Assembly: GCF_004300825.1 (NCBI RefSeq)
Contig: NZ_CP036250.1
Coordinates: forward strand, 496,001 to 560,000
From: Egicoccus halophilus
Lineage (GTDB): Bacteria; Actinomycetota; Nitriliruptoria; Nitriliruptorales; Nitriliruptoraceae
Length of the DNA: 64,000 nucleotides
Direction of reading: 5' to 3'
This document shows positions 27,190-35,984 of this stretch, piece after piece. A program made the position numbers and the translations under genes. How positions within the stretch are numbered: position 1 is the stretch's first letter; each line of letters opens with the position of its first letter. The notes beneath the pieces are model-generated. The model saw only the letters and a program-made list of their open reading frames with translations, was not told the DNA's origin and searched no databases.

Positions 27190-28057
27190 GGGTCGCCCCG
27201 AACAGCACCGCGAACCCGGTGACCCACAGCCACAGCAGGCCGACGATGGGGCCGGCGAGCGGCCCGTAGGCGCTGTCGCCGTCGACGACCCAGGTGCCGT
27301 AGAGCCGTAGCGCCGCACTGCCGAGCAGCCACCCGAGCGTGGCGACCACGGCCCCCGGCAGATCACGCAACCACGAGGTGTGGCCGGGCACGCCGAGGTG
27401 GTACAGCAGCGCGATCGCGAGCGCGGCGGTGACCACGGTCGCCGGCCAGTACCCGACCCGCCACACCTCGGCGAGGTTGAGCGCCCCGTCGCCGAGCCAG
27501 TCGTCGAGCTGCTCACCGAAGTTCGGGCCGGCGAGCAGCAGGGGCAGCAGCACGATGCCGGCCGCGAGGGCGCCGACGGTCAACGCGAGGCCGAGCAGGC
27601 GGGTCTTCCACGCCGGACGGGTTCCCGGACGGTTGTAGACGATGGCCAACAGGTTGAGCACGACCTTCACCGCACGCGAGGCGACCCACAGCGTGGTGAG
27701 GAAGCCGAACGACGCCAGCCCGAAGCCGCCCTCCTCGACCAGTCCCTCGAGCAGCGGACGCAGGACCGTCTGCAGCGTGTCGGCGGTGAGCGCGACGCTG
27801 GCGACCTCGACCAGCCGGTCCACGAGCGTCTGGCGCCAGTCGTCGGCGATGGCGTCGCCGACGAGCGTGCCGACGGCCAGGACGGTGAACAGCAGGGAGG
27901 GCAGCGACAGCACGGTCCAGAACGCGATCTCGGCCGCGAGCCCGGGCAGGCGCTCCCGGCCGGCGCGCTCGGCGGTCGCCACCGCGAAGTCGACCCCGGG
28001 CCGCAGACGGCGGGGCGTGGAGTCGAGCAGACGGTGTGACAGGGGATGCATCGGCAT
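27125..28057 (-). CDS. YihY/BrkB-family membrane protein
   Basis: The 310-residue protein has about six hydrophobic helices and the family motifs LAAEIAFWTVLSLPSLLF near the start, FLTTLWVASRAVKVVLNLLAIVYN in the middle and YGPLAGPIVGLLWLWVTGFAVLFGATLNAQIEHQ near the end. The function of this family is unknown; it was once misnamed ribonuclease BN. Its 3' end overlaps that of the sensor kinase by 65 bases. A second start, ATG 28051, is equally possible. Confidence 0.85.
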   Translation of the reverse strand: MPMHPLSHRLLDSTPRRLRPGVDFAVATAERAGRERLPGLAAEIAFWTVLSLPSLLFTVLAVGTLVGDAIADDWRQTLVDRLVEVASVALTADTLQTVLRPLLEGLVEEGGFGLASFGFLTTLWVASRAVKVVLNLLAIVYNRPGTRPAWKTRLLGLALTVGALAAGIVLLPLLLAGPNFGEQLDDWLGDGALNLAEVWRVGYWPATVVTAALAIALLYHLGVPGHTSWLRDLPGAVVATLGWLLGSAALRLYGTWVVDGDSAYGPLAGPIVGLLWLWVTGFAVLFGATLNAQIEHQWPPGGESRSEDET

Positions 28058-28161
28058 CCGGCCTTCGGGAGGGAACCGAGCCTACGGGCGGGCACGCGGC
28101 GTCCGGCCGGGCGACGACGGCCGTTCGATGGGCCCGGATCGCGGGATCCGGGATCCGTTGC

Positions 28162-28167
28162 TATTCT
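28162..28167 (+). promoter_or_regulatory. Possible -10 box for the tRNA-Ser(GCU)/tRNA-Arg pair
   Basis: TATTCT lies 30 bases before tRNA-Ser(GCU) in an AT-richer patch. It is the best TANNNT match there; no clear -35 is seen. Confidence 0.35.
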
Positions 28168-28197
28168 GCGCGAGCCGCACCCGGTTCGCGGGCGCCT

Positions 28198-28290
28198 GGA
28201 GGCTTCGCCTAGTCTGGTCTATGGCGCGGGATTGCTAATCCCGTTGGGTCTTTCAGGCCCTCGAGGGTTCAAATCCCTCAGCCTCCGCCA
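28198..28290 (+). tRNA. tRNA-Ser(GCU)
   Basis: The 93-nt class II tRNA has acceptor GGAGGCT/AGCCTCC. The anticodon stem CGGGA/TCCCG has a loop with GCT at 28234-28236. It has a long variable arm and the T loop GGTTCAAATCC, and a terminal CCA is encoded at 28288-28290. It lies 17 bases from tRNA-Arg and was probably made in one transcript with it. Confidence 0.95.
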
Positions 28291-28307
28291 GGAACAGTTC
28301 ACAACTT

Positions 28308-28382
28308 GCGCGGGTAGCTCAGTCCGGATAGAGCACCTGACTACGGATCAGGCGGCCGGGGGTTCGAATCCCTCCCCGCGCG
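28308..28382 (+). tRNA. tRNA-Arg(ACG)
   Basis: The 75-nt tRNA has acceptor GCGCGGG/CCCGCGC, the D loop AGTCCGGATAGAGC, and anticodon stem CCTGA/TCAGG with ACG at 28343-28345, whose first base would be deaminated to inosine. The T arm is GGGGGTTCGAATCCCTCC. CCA is not encoded, unlike its tRNA-Ser neighbour. Confidence 0.95.
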
Positions 28383-28390
28383 CGACACAC

Positions 28391-28420
28391 GACGGCCCGC
28401 CACGAACGTGGCGGGCCGTC
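28391..28420 (+). terminator. Terminator of the tRNA pair
   Basis: A perfect 13-bp hairpin (28391-28403 with 28408-28420) with a GAAC tetraloop begins 9 bases after tRNA-Arg. The rest of the stretch to 28677 holds only a TAGGGT -10-like box at 28564-28569. Confidence 0.75.
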
Positions 28421-28677
28421 GCCGTGTTGGCCGCCGGCGCCGGGACGGTCGTCCGCGAGTCGGGCGCGCCGAGACCGCCTGAACCGCAGCTCGTGAGAGC
28501 GCGGTCCGCGGACGCGTGGCCTGGCTGGAGTACGGACCCGTGGCCGGCCGGCCGAACGCCCAGTAGGGTCTAGTCAGGGCGCCTCGGGAGGAGGCGTGCC
28601 GGACCGCAGGTGGGGCCCGTCGGTGTACCGGCCGCCCTGGGAGCCCGCGGTCACCGAACTCTGGAGGGAGCACCACG

Positions 28678-30501
28678 ATGGGGAACCGTTCATCGCGCTC
28701 GAGCCGCAGGACGCGGGTCCGGCGCTTACTCGGCGTCTTCGCGTCCACGGCGTTGGTCGCCAGTCTGCTGCCGGCCGCCGCACTGGCCGACGTGCCGGGC
28801 TCCGGCGAACCGATCACCGACGACCCCCGGGTCGGCCTCGACGCCGGGTTCCTGGACGCCGAGGAGACCTCGCTCGGCATGGACCTGGTCGGACAGTTCC
28901 AGAAGCCCGACGGTGGCCTGTTCGACCCGAACAACGTCGGGTCGTTCAGCTGGGCCAACTCGGACCTCACCTTCTTCGACCACTACGCCGTGCAGGGCAA
29001 CTTCGCCGGGTTCCAGATCTTCGACCTCTCGGACCCCTCGTCGCCGGCACTGGTGACCGAGGTGCTGTGCCCGGGGGGGCAGGGTGACCCGAGCGTCCAC
29101 GGGGACCTGTTGTTCTTCTCCGTCGAGCAGACCCGCGCCCGCTACGACTGCGGCACGCAGGGGACCAGCGGCAACAACGACCCGGACATGTTCGTCGGCG
29201 TACGCATCTTCGACATCTCCGACGTCCGCAACCCGGAGCAGGTCGCGACCGTCCGTACCTGCCGTGGGTCGCACACCCACCGCGTCGTCGAGGACGTCAA
29301 CGACCCGTCGACGGTGTACGTCTACAACTCGGGCTACAACTCGCCGATGCAGACGCGCATCGGCTGCGTGGACACCGGTCCGAGCGCAGAGCCGATCTTC
29401 GAGTCCGGCCGCTACCAGATCGAGGTCATCGAGGTGCCCCTCGACGCCCCCGAGCAGGCCGAGGTCGTCAACGAGGCGCGCCTGTTCATGGACGAGGAGA
29501 CCGGCGCACTCAACGGCCTGCTCAACGAGCCGAACATGCACCCGTCGGGCACCCAGCGCAACCGCAACACCAACGGCTGCCACGACATCACCGCCTACCC
29601 GGAGCTCGGCCTGGCCGCCGGCGCCTGCATGGGCAACGGCCTGCTGATCGACATCTCGGACCCGGCGAACCCCGAGCGCATCACCTACGTGCAGGACGAC
29701 AACTTCTCGTTCTGGCACTCGGCGAACTTCAAGAACGACGGCTCGGCCGTGATGTTCACCGACGAGTGGGGTGGCGGCTCCGGCGCACGTTGCCGGGCCA
29801 CCGACCGGCTCGAGTGGGGCGCCAACGCGATCTACGACATCGTCGACACGCCGCAGGGCAAGCGACTCGAGTTCGCGAGCTACTACAAGATGCCGGCCGT
29901 GCAGACCGGCACGGAGAACTGCGTCGCCCACCAGGCCAACATCGTGCCCGTCCCGGGTCGCGACATCATGATGCAGGCGTGGTACCAGGGCGGTCTGTCG
30001 ATGTTCGACTGGACCGACACCGCCAACCCGCGGGAGATCGGCTACTTCGACCGCGGTCCGATCTTCGAGAACCAGCTCACGCTGGGCGGCTACTGGTCCG
30101 GGTACTGGTACAACGGCCAGGTCTACGGTTCGGAGATCGCCCGTGGGTTCGACGTGTTCGACCTCACCCCGACCGACGAGCTGACCGCGAACGAGATCGC
30201 CGCGGCCAACGAGGTGGTCTACGACCAGCACATGCCGATGATGCAGACCACGGTCTCGTGGCGGCCGAGCTTCAACGTGACGCGGGCCTACAACGACCAG
30301 GCGCTGCGTTCCGGAGCGCTCGACCGTTCGACCTGGGAGCGCGTCGATCGTTTCGTGGATCGCGCGGAGCAGTTCTCCTCGGGTCCGCAGCGGCGTGCCG
30401 CGGTCTCGACCCTGACCGCGCTCGCCGGTCAGCTGGAGCGGACCGAGGGTGCGGAGCAGGTCGCGAAGTCGCTGCGCGAACTGCTGGCGACGCTCGGCTG
30501 A
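28678..30501 (+). CDS. Secreted LVIVD-repeat beta-propeller protein
   Basis: The 607-residue protein has a twin-arginine-like, arginine-rich N-terminus (RRTRVRR) and signal peptide (to about residue 37, AALA). The body consists of LVIVD-type blades (GFQIFDLSDPSSPALVTEV, VRIFDISDVRNPEQVATVRT, LLIDISDPANPERITYV, LSMFDWTDTANPREIGYFDRG), a fold usually of seven blades. Conserved Cys and His suggest disulfides or a metal site. A C-terminal helical stretch (about 555-607) follows. The biological role of such proteins is unknown. GGAGGGAG lies 6 bases before ATG 28678. Confidence 0.8.
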   Translation: MGNRSSRSSRRTRVRRLLGVFASTALVASLLPAAALADVPGSGEPITDDPRVGLDAGFLDAEETSLGMDLVGQFQKPDGGLFDPNNVGSFSWANSDLTFFDHYAVQGNFAGFQIFDLSDPSSPALVTEVLCPGGQGDPSVHGDLLFFSVEQTRARYDCGTQGTSGNNDPDMFVGVRIFDISDVRNPEQVATVRTCRGSHTHRVVEDVNDPSTVYVYNSGYNSPMQTRIGCVDTGPSAEPIFESGRYQIEVIEVPLDAPEQAEVVNEARLFMDEETGALNGLLNEPNMHPSGTQRNRNTNGCHDITAYPELGLAAGACMGNGLLIDISDPANPERITYVQDDNFSFWHSANFKNDGSAVMFTDEWGGGSGARCRATDRLEWGANAIYDIVDTPQGKRLEFASYYKMPAVQTGTENCVAHQANIVPVPGRDIMMQAWYQGGLSMFDWTDTANPREIGYFDRGPIFENQLTLGGYWSGYWYNGQVYGSEIARGFDVFDLTPTDELTANEIAAANEVVYDQHMPMMQTTVSWRPSFNVTRAYNDQALRSGALDRSTWERVDRFVDRAEQFSSGPQRRAAVSTLTALAGQLERTEGAEQVAKSLRELLATLG

Positions 30502-30538
30502 CGCCGCAACGACTGCTCGCCTGACGAGCGGCACACAC

Positions 30539-30566
30539 GGAGGGGGCGCCTGCGGGCGCCCCCTCC
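30539..30566 (+). terminator. Terminator hairpin of the LVIVD gene
   Basis: A perfect 12-bp hairpin (30539-30550 with 30555-30566) has a TGCG tetraloop. From here to 30893 I see no gene; the stretch probably holds the promoter of the next gene, but no clear boxes stand out. Confidence 0.75.
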
Positions 30567-30893
30567 CGCGTGGACACCCGCCGACTTCCGGAGGGGCGGA
30601 GCGCGGGTCCGCTGACGGAGGCGACGCGGTGTGCGTCGGCTCAGCGGCGCCGCTCGACGTCCGACGTGGCGGCCAGTCCTCGAGTGCCCACACGGCGGCG
30701 TCGATCCTGCTGCGTGTCCGTAGCGTCCAGGCGAGCCACGGCGCGGGACACGAGCGTAGAGCGACGGGGTCGTCGTCACCGAGGTGTCACCCGCTGCTCA
30801 TCGGACGGCAGGGCCGCCGTCGCCTGCCCGGACGAGGCTGCGCGCCACGCCGGACGCGACCGCGTCCACCGATGCCTCGAGGAGGACGCCATC

Positions 30894-32732
30894 ATGCGTC
30901 GAGTACTCGCCGTGGCCGCGCTGTTCGCGCTGGCCACAGCACCGACCGCGGCCGCGGCCCCGGACGCCGCCGCGGCCCCCGCGACCGACCTGCGGGTCGA
31001 GCCGTACCTGCAGAACCCGTCCGGGGACGGCATGACCGTCACCTGGTTCAGCACCTCGGCCACACCGGGTGAGCTGACCGTGCGCGGACCGGGGCTCGGC
31101 CGTGGCCAGGTCCACCGCACGACCCCGCAGCGGCAACCCGCACTCGACTACACCGAGGCCGAACGTCAGCAGCAGATCGCCGGGCTGCCGCAGGGATCCT
31201 GGCTGCATCCGGGTCGCAACCACAAGCACGCCGTCGACGTCACCGGCCTGCGCCCCGACACGCGCTACGTCTACACCGTGCGCCAGGGCGGCGAGGTCTT
31301 CACCGACGTGTTCCAGACCGCCCCGTCCGTCGACGGCTGGCGGCGGATCCGCTTCGTCGCGATGGCCGATGCGGAGACCGAGCCCCTCGGTCGGGTCAAC
31401 CGTCGCGAGTGGGCACCCGGGTCGCTCGCCCCGGGCAGCCGGCCCCGCCCGTCGGCCGAGAGCAGCGACGCGAGCCCGTGGGCGGCGAGCTTCGGCACGA
31501 CCACGCTGTCGCAGGTGCCGGTGTTGCGCTACGCACTGACCGAGGACGAGGGCTACCGCCGCAACCTCGACGTCGTCGAGTCGCGCCGCCCGGACTTCGT
31601 GATGATGCCCGGTGACCTCGTGCAGGGTGGCGGCTACCAGCCCGGCTGGGACGAGTTCTTCCGCCAGAACGCGGGCGAGCTCGGCAACGTGCTCTCGAGC
31701 CGGCCGATCGTGCCGGCGATCGGCAACTGGGAGAACTTCGGTGCGCTCAACGGCGGCTACGGCACGCCGGCCGACCGCAGCCCCGTGGTCCGGGCACGGG
31801 CGAAGTACCACGCCTACTTCGACCCGCCGGCGAACGACACCCCGGCGCACGCCGGCAACTACCACCGCATCGACTACGGCCCCGTCACCCTGATCACGCT
31901 CGACAGCTCCAACGGCGAGCCCGACGAGCGCCGCACCGACGTGCCGGCCGACCAGCGGGCCACCGGCCGCGAGTACCGCGGCCCGGGCACCGACACGCAG
32001 GACAACGTCACCCGCGCCGAGTACGAGGCCGCCGGCGGCACCGACCTGGCCGACCTCAACCCGGGCAGCCCGCAGTGGCAGTGGGCGGAGCGCGAGCTCG
32101 CCGACGCCCGCGCCGCGGGCCAGATCGTGTTCGTGCAGTTCCACCACGCGCCGTTCAGCAGCGGCGAACACGGCCTGCCGATGTACCACGCGCTCAGCTC
32201 CGGCCAGGGCGGCACGCCGATGCGTCAGTACCACGAGCTGTTCGAACGCCACGGCGTCACGGCCGTGCTCTCGGGCCACAGCGAGATGTTCGAGCGCTCG
32301 TTCGTGGACACCGACGGCGATGGTGTCGGGGTGCACTACTACGACGTCGGTGTGGCGGGAGACGGGCTGCGCGGCGAGCGTCGGAACGGCCCCTCGCTGC
32401 ACGACCCGCTGCTGCGCTACAACCCGTACCGCCAGTGGACCGCCGACCAGGACGAGCCCGAGGTGTGGCAGGACGTCGACGGCGTCCGACAGCTCGTCGC
32501 CGGCGGCAAGCACTACGGGCACCTCGAGGTCGACGTCGAGCGACTCGCTCCGCACCGCGGTCGCGGCAACGGTCCCGCGAAGGGCGGTGCGGTGGCGAAG
32601 GTCACCTTCCGTCCGGTGCACGTCTTCCCCGTGCTCGACGCCGACTACGAGCTCGTGCGCGCCGAGCGTCGGGTCTACGACGACCAGGTCGTGGTGCACC
32701 TCGACGCCGACGGGCGGGTCGTCACGGGCTGA
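30894..32732 (+). CDS. Secreted purple-acid-phosphatase-like metallophosphoesterase
   Basis: The 612-residue protein has a signal peptide (1-about 22, PTAAAA). A fibronectin-III-like N-terminal domain of purple acid phosphatases follows (VEPYLQNPSGDGMTVTWFS…GLRPDTRYVYTV), then a calcineurin-like domain: MADAE, MMPGDLVQGGG, PAIGNWENF, VFVQFHHAPFSSGEHG, VLSGHSEMFERSF. Compared with the usual motifs, GNHE reads GNWE and GHxH reads GHSE, so one catalytic histidine and one metal histidine are replaced. It may therefore differ in metal or substrate, or have weak phosphatase activity. GAGGAGG precedes ATG 30894; the frame extends upstream without a signal sequence. Confidence 0.83.
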   Translation: MRRVLAVAALFALATAPTAAAAPDAAAAPATDLRVEPYLQNPSGDGMTVTWFSTSATPGELTVRGPGLGRGQVHRTTPQRQPALDYTEAERQQQIAGLPQGSWLHPGRNHKHAVDVTGLRPDTRYVYTVRQGGEVFTDVFQTAPSVDGWRRIRFVAMADAETEPLGRVNRREWAPGSLAPGSRPRPSAESSDASPWAASFGTTTLSQVPVLRYALTEDEGYRRNLDVVESRRPDFVMMPGDLVQGGGYQPGWDEFFRQNAGELGNVLSSRPIVPAIGNWENFGALNGGYGTPADRSPVVRARAKYHAYFDPPANDTPAHAGNYHRIDYGPVTLITLDSSNGEPDERRTDVPADQRATGREYRGPGTDTQDNVTRAEYEAAGGTDLADLNPGSPQWQWAERELADARAAGQIVFVQFHHAPFSSGEHGLPMYHALSSGQGGTPMRQYHELFERHGVTAVLSGHSEMFERSFVDTDGDGVGVHYYDVGVAGDGLRGERRNGPSLHDPLLRYNPYRQWTADQDEPEVWQDVDGVRQLVAGGKHYGHLEVDVERLAPHRGRGNGPAKGGAVAKVTFRPVHVFPVLDADYELVRAERRVYDDQVVVHLDADGRVVTG

Positions 32733-32783
32733 CGACGTGGCACGTACGCACGCGACGAGGCGTGCGTGACCGCGGCAGCTGCG

Positions 32784-32811
32784 CGGCGCCCCGCCGGACG
32801 GCGGGGCGCCG
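32784..32811 (+). terminator. Terminator hairpin of the phosphatase gene
   Basis: A perfect 12-bp hairpin (32784-32795 with 32800-32811) with a GGAC loop lies 51 bases after the stop codon. Confidence 0.75.
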
Positions 32812-33018
32812 TGGTCGGTCTGCCGCCGGAGCCGACGCGTCGGCGCCCGGCAGCCGGGCGGGTCGTGGTCCACAGCGACGCGACGCGCGTCGTCGTGCGT
32901 CCAGGCGCGCGGGTCGGCCCGGATCCGTCAGGTCCGGCCGGGACGTGCCGATCACGCTGGACGGCCACCTCGCGCGGTCGTCCTTCCGGACGGCGGCGCC
33001 GACCCGTCGAGGGCTGCC

Positions 33019-35343
33019 ATGTCCGGGATCCGCGCGTTCGCCCTGCTGCTGACGGTCGCGGTCGCGCTCGCCGGTGTCCCGACCGCGCCGGCCGTCGCCT
33101 CGTCGGCGCCGACGTCGGCGTGCCCGCCCGCCGCCGGTGGGGTGCTGCCGCCGCTGCCGTCCCCGTCCCCGACCGACGGCGTCGTGGTCCGCGGTCGTGG
33201 CTGGGGACACGGGGTCGGCATGAGCCAGTACGGCGCGCGCGGCGCCGCGACGCTGGGCTGCACCCACCGGGAGATCCTGGCCACCTACTACCCGGGGACG
33301 ACGCTCGACACGGTCGCGCTCCCGGCGACGGTGCGGGTGTCGTTGGCGACCGCCGCGACACGGGTGCCGGTCGCCGCCCTCGAAGCCGCGCTGACGTGGA
33401 CCGTTCGCGACGCCTCGGGCGCCCAGGTGGCCGTGGCGACCCAACCGGCAGGCCGGACCTGGACCGCCGTGGCGGCCGCCGGTGGCGGCGTGTCGCTGTT
33501 CGACGGGACCACGGTCGTCTTCGGTGGTCCTGCGGTCAGGCTCCAGGCCGACGTGACGGACCGGACCACCCGGGTCGATGCCGGAGGCCGCAACCTGCGT
33601 TACCGGCGCGGGCTGCTGGAGTTGACCGGGCGGACCGACACGACCGGCATGCACGTCGTGTTGCAACTGCCGTTCGACGACTACCTCTACGGTCTGGCCG
33701 AGATGCCGGCCTCCTGGCCGGCCGAGGCGCTCAAGGCGCAGGCGGTCGCCGGCCGGACCTACGCGCTCGAGAAGGCGTTGCAGCACCGCGGCGCCCGCGC
33801 CGGCTGCGCATGCGACGTGTACGCGACGACGGCGGACCAGAACTACACCGGCTACGAGAAGGAGTCGGAGGGCACCACCGGCCAGTGGGGGGCCCGTTGG
33901 GTCGCCGCGGTCGACGCGACCCGGGGTGCCACCGCCGGCTCGGCGCAGGTGCTGCGGCTCGGCACGGCCCCGATCTCCGCCTTCTACTCGTCGTCGACCG
34001 GCGGGACAGGCACCTCGTACCAGTTCTGGGCCGGCCGGCAGATCGGCTACCTGCCGGCCGTCGACGACTCCCGGTGGGAACAGGCGGGGGCGAACCCGTA
34101 CGCGGCCTGGGCCACGGTGATCGACCGGTCGGTGTTCGGCACCCGCTTCGGTGTCGGGACGGTGACCGCCGTGACCGTCAACGAGCCGGCCGGCCCCGGC
34201 GGGCGGGTCGGTGACCCACGCCACGGCTTCGGCGGGGTGACCGTCACCGGGACCAGCGGGCGCGTCACCGTCTCCGGTGACCGGTTCCGCTCCGTACTGG
34301 GCGATCTCGGCGTCCGCTCGACCGTCTTCGCGACTTCGGTCACGCGCGCCTCGCCGACGCCGACGCCCACGCCCACGCCGATCCCCGCGCCGACCCCGGT
34401 GCCCGCTCCCGCGCCGACGCCCGCACCGGCGCCGACCCCGACCCCGGCGCCCGCTCCCGCGCCGACGCCGGCTCCCGCGCCGGCCCCGACGCCGACGCTC
34501 GCGCCGGCCCCGACGCCCGCACCGCCCGCACCGCCGGCGCCGACGCCCGCACCGCCGGCGCCGACGCCCGCACCGCCGGCGCCGACGCCCGCACCGCCGG
34601 CGCCGACGCCCGCACCGCCGGCGCCGACGCCGGCGCCCCGGCCGACCGCCGCACAGGCCACCCCGGTCGTCGGGGACTTCAACGGCGACGGGCGCAGTCA
34701 GGTCGGCTGGTACGCCGCCGGCTGGTGGTACCTGCCGACGGGTGCGAACGGCGCCACGGTCGCGTTCGGCTTCGGGCGGGCGGGTGACGTCCCGGTCGTG
34801 GGGGACTTCGACGGCAACGGGCGTGACGGGATCGGCGTCTTCCGGGGCGGGAACTGGCAGTTGCGCCAGACCGCCACCCCGGGCGCGGCCGAGCTCACCT
34901 TCGCCTTCGGGCGCGCCGGTGACGTCCCGGTCGTGGGGGACTTCGACGGCAACGGGCGTGACGGGATCGGTGTCTTCCGGGGCGGGAGTTGGCAGTTGCG
35001 CCAGACCGCCACCCCGGGGATCGCGCAGGTGACGTTCACCTACGGCACCCGGAAGGGGGACCGGCCGGTGGTTGGCAACTGGACCGCCAGGGGGGCCGAC
35101 GGGATCGGAGTCGTCCGCGGCACCCGCTGGCTGCTGCGCGACACGCCCACGCCCGGTGCTGCCACCCGGGCGTTCAGCTACGGCGCGTCCGGTGACCGTG
35201 TCCTGGTCGGGGACTTCGACCGAGACCGCCGCGACACGCCGCTGGTGGTCCGCGGCGAACGCTGGCTGATCACCCGCCACCTGCCGGCGCGCCCGGCCGA
35301 TCTCACCATCGTCTACGGCCCGACCTCGCCGCGGCCCCGCTGA
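33019..35343 (+). CDS. Secreted SpoIID/LytB-type lytic enzyme with proline linker and FG-GAP-like repeats
   Basis: The 774-residue protein has a signal peptide (about 1-28), then GRGWGHGVGMSQYGARG (about 57-73) and a SpoIID core (about 210-330: FDDYLYGLAEMP, WPAEALKAQAVAGRTYAL, FYSSSTGG). SpoIID enzymes cleave peptidoglycan glycan strands. Residues about 445-540 are a P/A/T linker with a 7-residue PAPTPAP repeat. About 545-774 form FG-GAP/VCBS-like repeats (VVGDFDGNGRDGIGVFRGG), two of them nearly identical. The layout fits a cell-wall remodelling enzyme displayed on the surface. The GHGVGMSQ motif lies upstream of the core here, as in many actinobacterial relatives. Its stop and that of the convergent TetR gene lie in one 10-bp palindrome. 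Confidence 0.85.
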   Translation: MSGIRAFALLLTVAVALAGVPTAPAVASSAPTSACPPAAGGVLPPLPSPSPTDGVVVRGRGWGHGVGMSQYGARGAATLGCTHREILATYYPGTTLDTVALPATVRVSLATAATRVPVAALEAALTWTVRDASGAQVAVATQPAGRTWTAVAAAGGGVSLFDGTTVVFGGPAVRLQADVTDRTTRVDAGGRNLRYRRGLLELTGRTDTTGMHVVLQLPFDDYLYGLAEMPASWPAEALKAQAVAGRTYALEKALQHRGARAGCACDVYATTADQNYTGYEKESEGTTGQWGARWVAAVDATRGATAGSAQVLRLGTAPISAFYSSSTGGTGTSYQFWAGRQIGYLPAVDDSRWEQAGANPYAAWATVIDRSVFGTRFGVGTVTAVTVNEPAGPGGRVGDPRHGFGGVTVTGTSGRVTVSGDRFRSVLGDLGVRSTVFATSVTRASPTPTPTPTPIPAPTPVPAPAPTPAPAPTPTPAPAPAPTPAPAPAPTPTLAPAPTPAPPAPPAPTPAPPAPTPAPPAPTPAPPAPTPAPPAPTPAPRPTAAQATPVVGDFNGDGRSQVGWYAAGWWYLPTGANGATVAFGFGRAGDVPVVGDFDGNGRDGIGVFRGGNWQLRQTATPGAAELTFAFGRAGDVPVVGDFDGNGRDGIGVFRGGSWQLRQTATPGIAQVTFTYGTRKGDRPVVGNWTARGADGIGVVRGTRWLLRDTPTPGAATRAFSYGASGDRVLVGDFDRDRRDTPLVVRGERWLITRHLPARPADLTIVYGPTSPRPR
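34537..34634 (+). repeat. 21-bp tandem repeat in the proline linker
   Basis: About five near-identical 21-bp units encode the heptad PAPTPAP within the SpoIID/LytB gene. The array lies between the enzymatic core and the C-terminal repeats. Unit length is a multiple of three, so copy changes would alter linker length without a frameshift. Confidence 0.8.
34783..35020 (+). repeat. 135-bp duplicated FG-GAP-like coding unit
   Basis: Two consecutive copies of a 45-codon unit begin at about 34783 and 34918 and differ by only a few bases over about 100 bases. This marks a recent duplication within the surface-repeat region. Confidence 0.75.
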
Positions 35344-35347
35344 CCGG

Positions 35348-35944
35348 TCAGGTCGCCGGCCGCAGCGCCCGCAGCAACAGGCGGGTGCTGCGGGCGGCGA
35401 CCTCGTGCGGATCGAGCTGGCCGCGGGCGACCGCGACCCGGTAGCCGTTGATGGTCGCCACCACGAACTCGGCCAGCTCCGCCACCGACCCGCCACCGAA
35501 GCTGCCGTCGTCGAGCCCGTCGGACAGGATCTTCGTCAGGGCGTCGCGCATCGGGCGCAGGTGTTCGACGAGCTCGCGCTGCTTGGCCTCGTCGAGCAGC
35601 CCCATCGGGTCGTGCCCGCGCAGCGGGCCGCTGGCGAAGCCGACGAACGCCGCCGCGACGTAGGTCGTCAGCTGCTCGACCGGGGACCCGGCGGCGCTCA
35701 ACGCGGCGTCGAGGTGTCGCGCGGCCACCTCGAGGTCCCGGCGCGCATGGGCGACCAGCAGGTCCTGGCGGTCGCGTACGTAGTTGTAGACCGCGCTGCG
35801 TGCGAGGCCGGCCTGCTGGGCCACCGCGGCCAGCGTCACGTGCGCGTAGCCGTGCGCCTCGACCTGCTCTCCGAACGCGTCCAGCAGCCGGTCGAGCACC
35901 AACGACCGGTGTTCGACCAGGTTCTCGGCCCAGAGCGACGGCAT
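35348..35944 (-). CDS. TetR-family transcriptional repressor
   Basis: The 198-residue regulator has an N-terminal HTH (about 28-58: VTLAAVAQQAGLARSAVYNYVRDRQDLLVAH) and an all-helical ligand domain. It is divergent from an MMPL/RND transporter gene with only 40 bases between starts, the usual arrangement for a repressor of an efflux pump. A perfect 14-bp palindrome in the gap is its likely operator. ATG 35944 is the natural start before the HTH; the frame is open further upstream inside the transporter gene. Confidence 0.88.
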   Translation of the reverse strand: MPSLWAENLVEHRSLVLDRLLDAFGEQVEAHGYAHVTLAAVAQQAGLARSAVYNYVRDRQDLLVAHARRDLEVAARHLDAALSAAGSPVEQLTTYVAAAFVGFASGPLRGHDPMGLLDEAKQRELVEHLRPMRDALTKILSDGLDDGSFGGGSVAELAEFVVATINGYRVAVARGQLDPHEVAARSTRLLLRALRPAT

Positions 35945-35954
35945 CCGCCGATGG

Positions 35955-35983
35955 TAGCTTCTCCGAAGTACACGACGTCGTGT
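35955..35983 (+). promoter_or_regulatory. TetR operator and transporter -10 box
   Basis: ACACGACGTCGTGT (35970-35983) is a perfect 14-bp palindrome between the divergent TetR and transporter genes. A TAGCTT -10-like box (35955-35960) lies just before it, so bound repressor would cover the transcription start. Confidence 0.6.
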
Positions 35984-35984
35984 C

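Noticed and set aside
24554-28382. tRNA genes as integration sites of a mobile island
   Set aside because: I see no duplicated tRNA 3' ends elsewhere in the window and no mobility genes; the intervening genes look like ordinary chromosomal genes.
34537-34634. Regular repeats considered as a CRISPR array
   Set aside because: The units are contiguous, in frame, and encode PAPTPAP, with no spacers and no cas genes nearby.
32722-35496. A minus-strand frame of over 900 codons opposite the SpoIID/LytB gene, rich in Arg/Gly repeats
   Set aside because: The repeats are the complement of the proline linker; the plus-strand product has a signal peptide and known domains.
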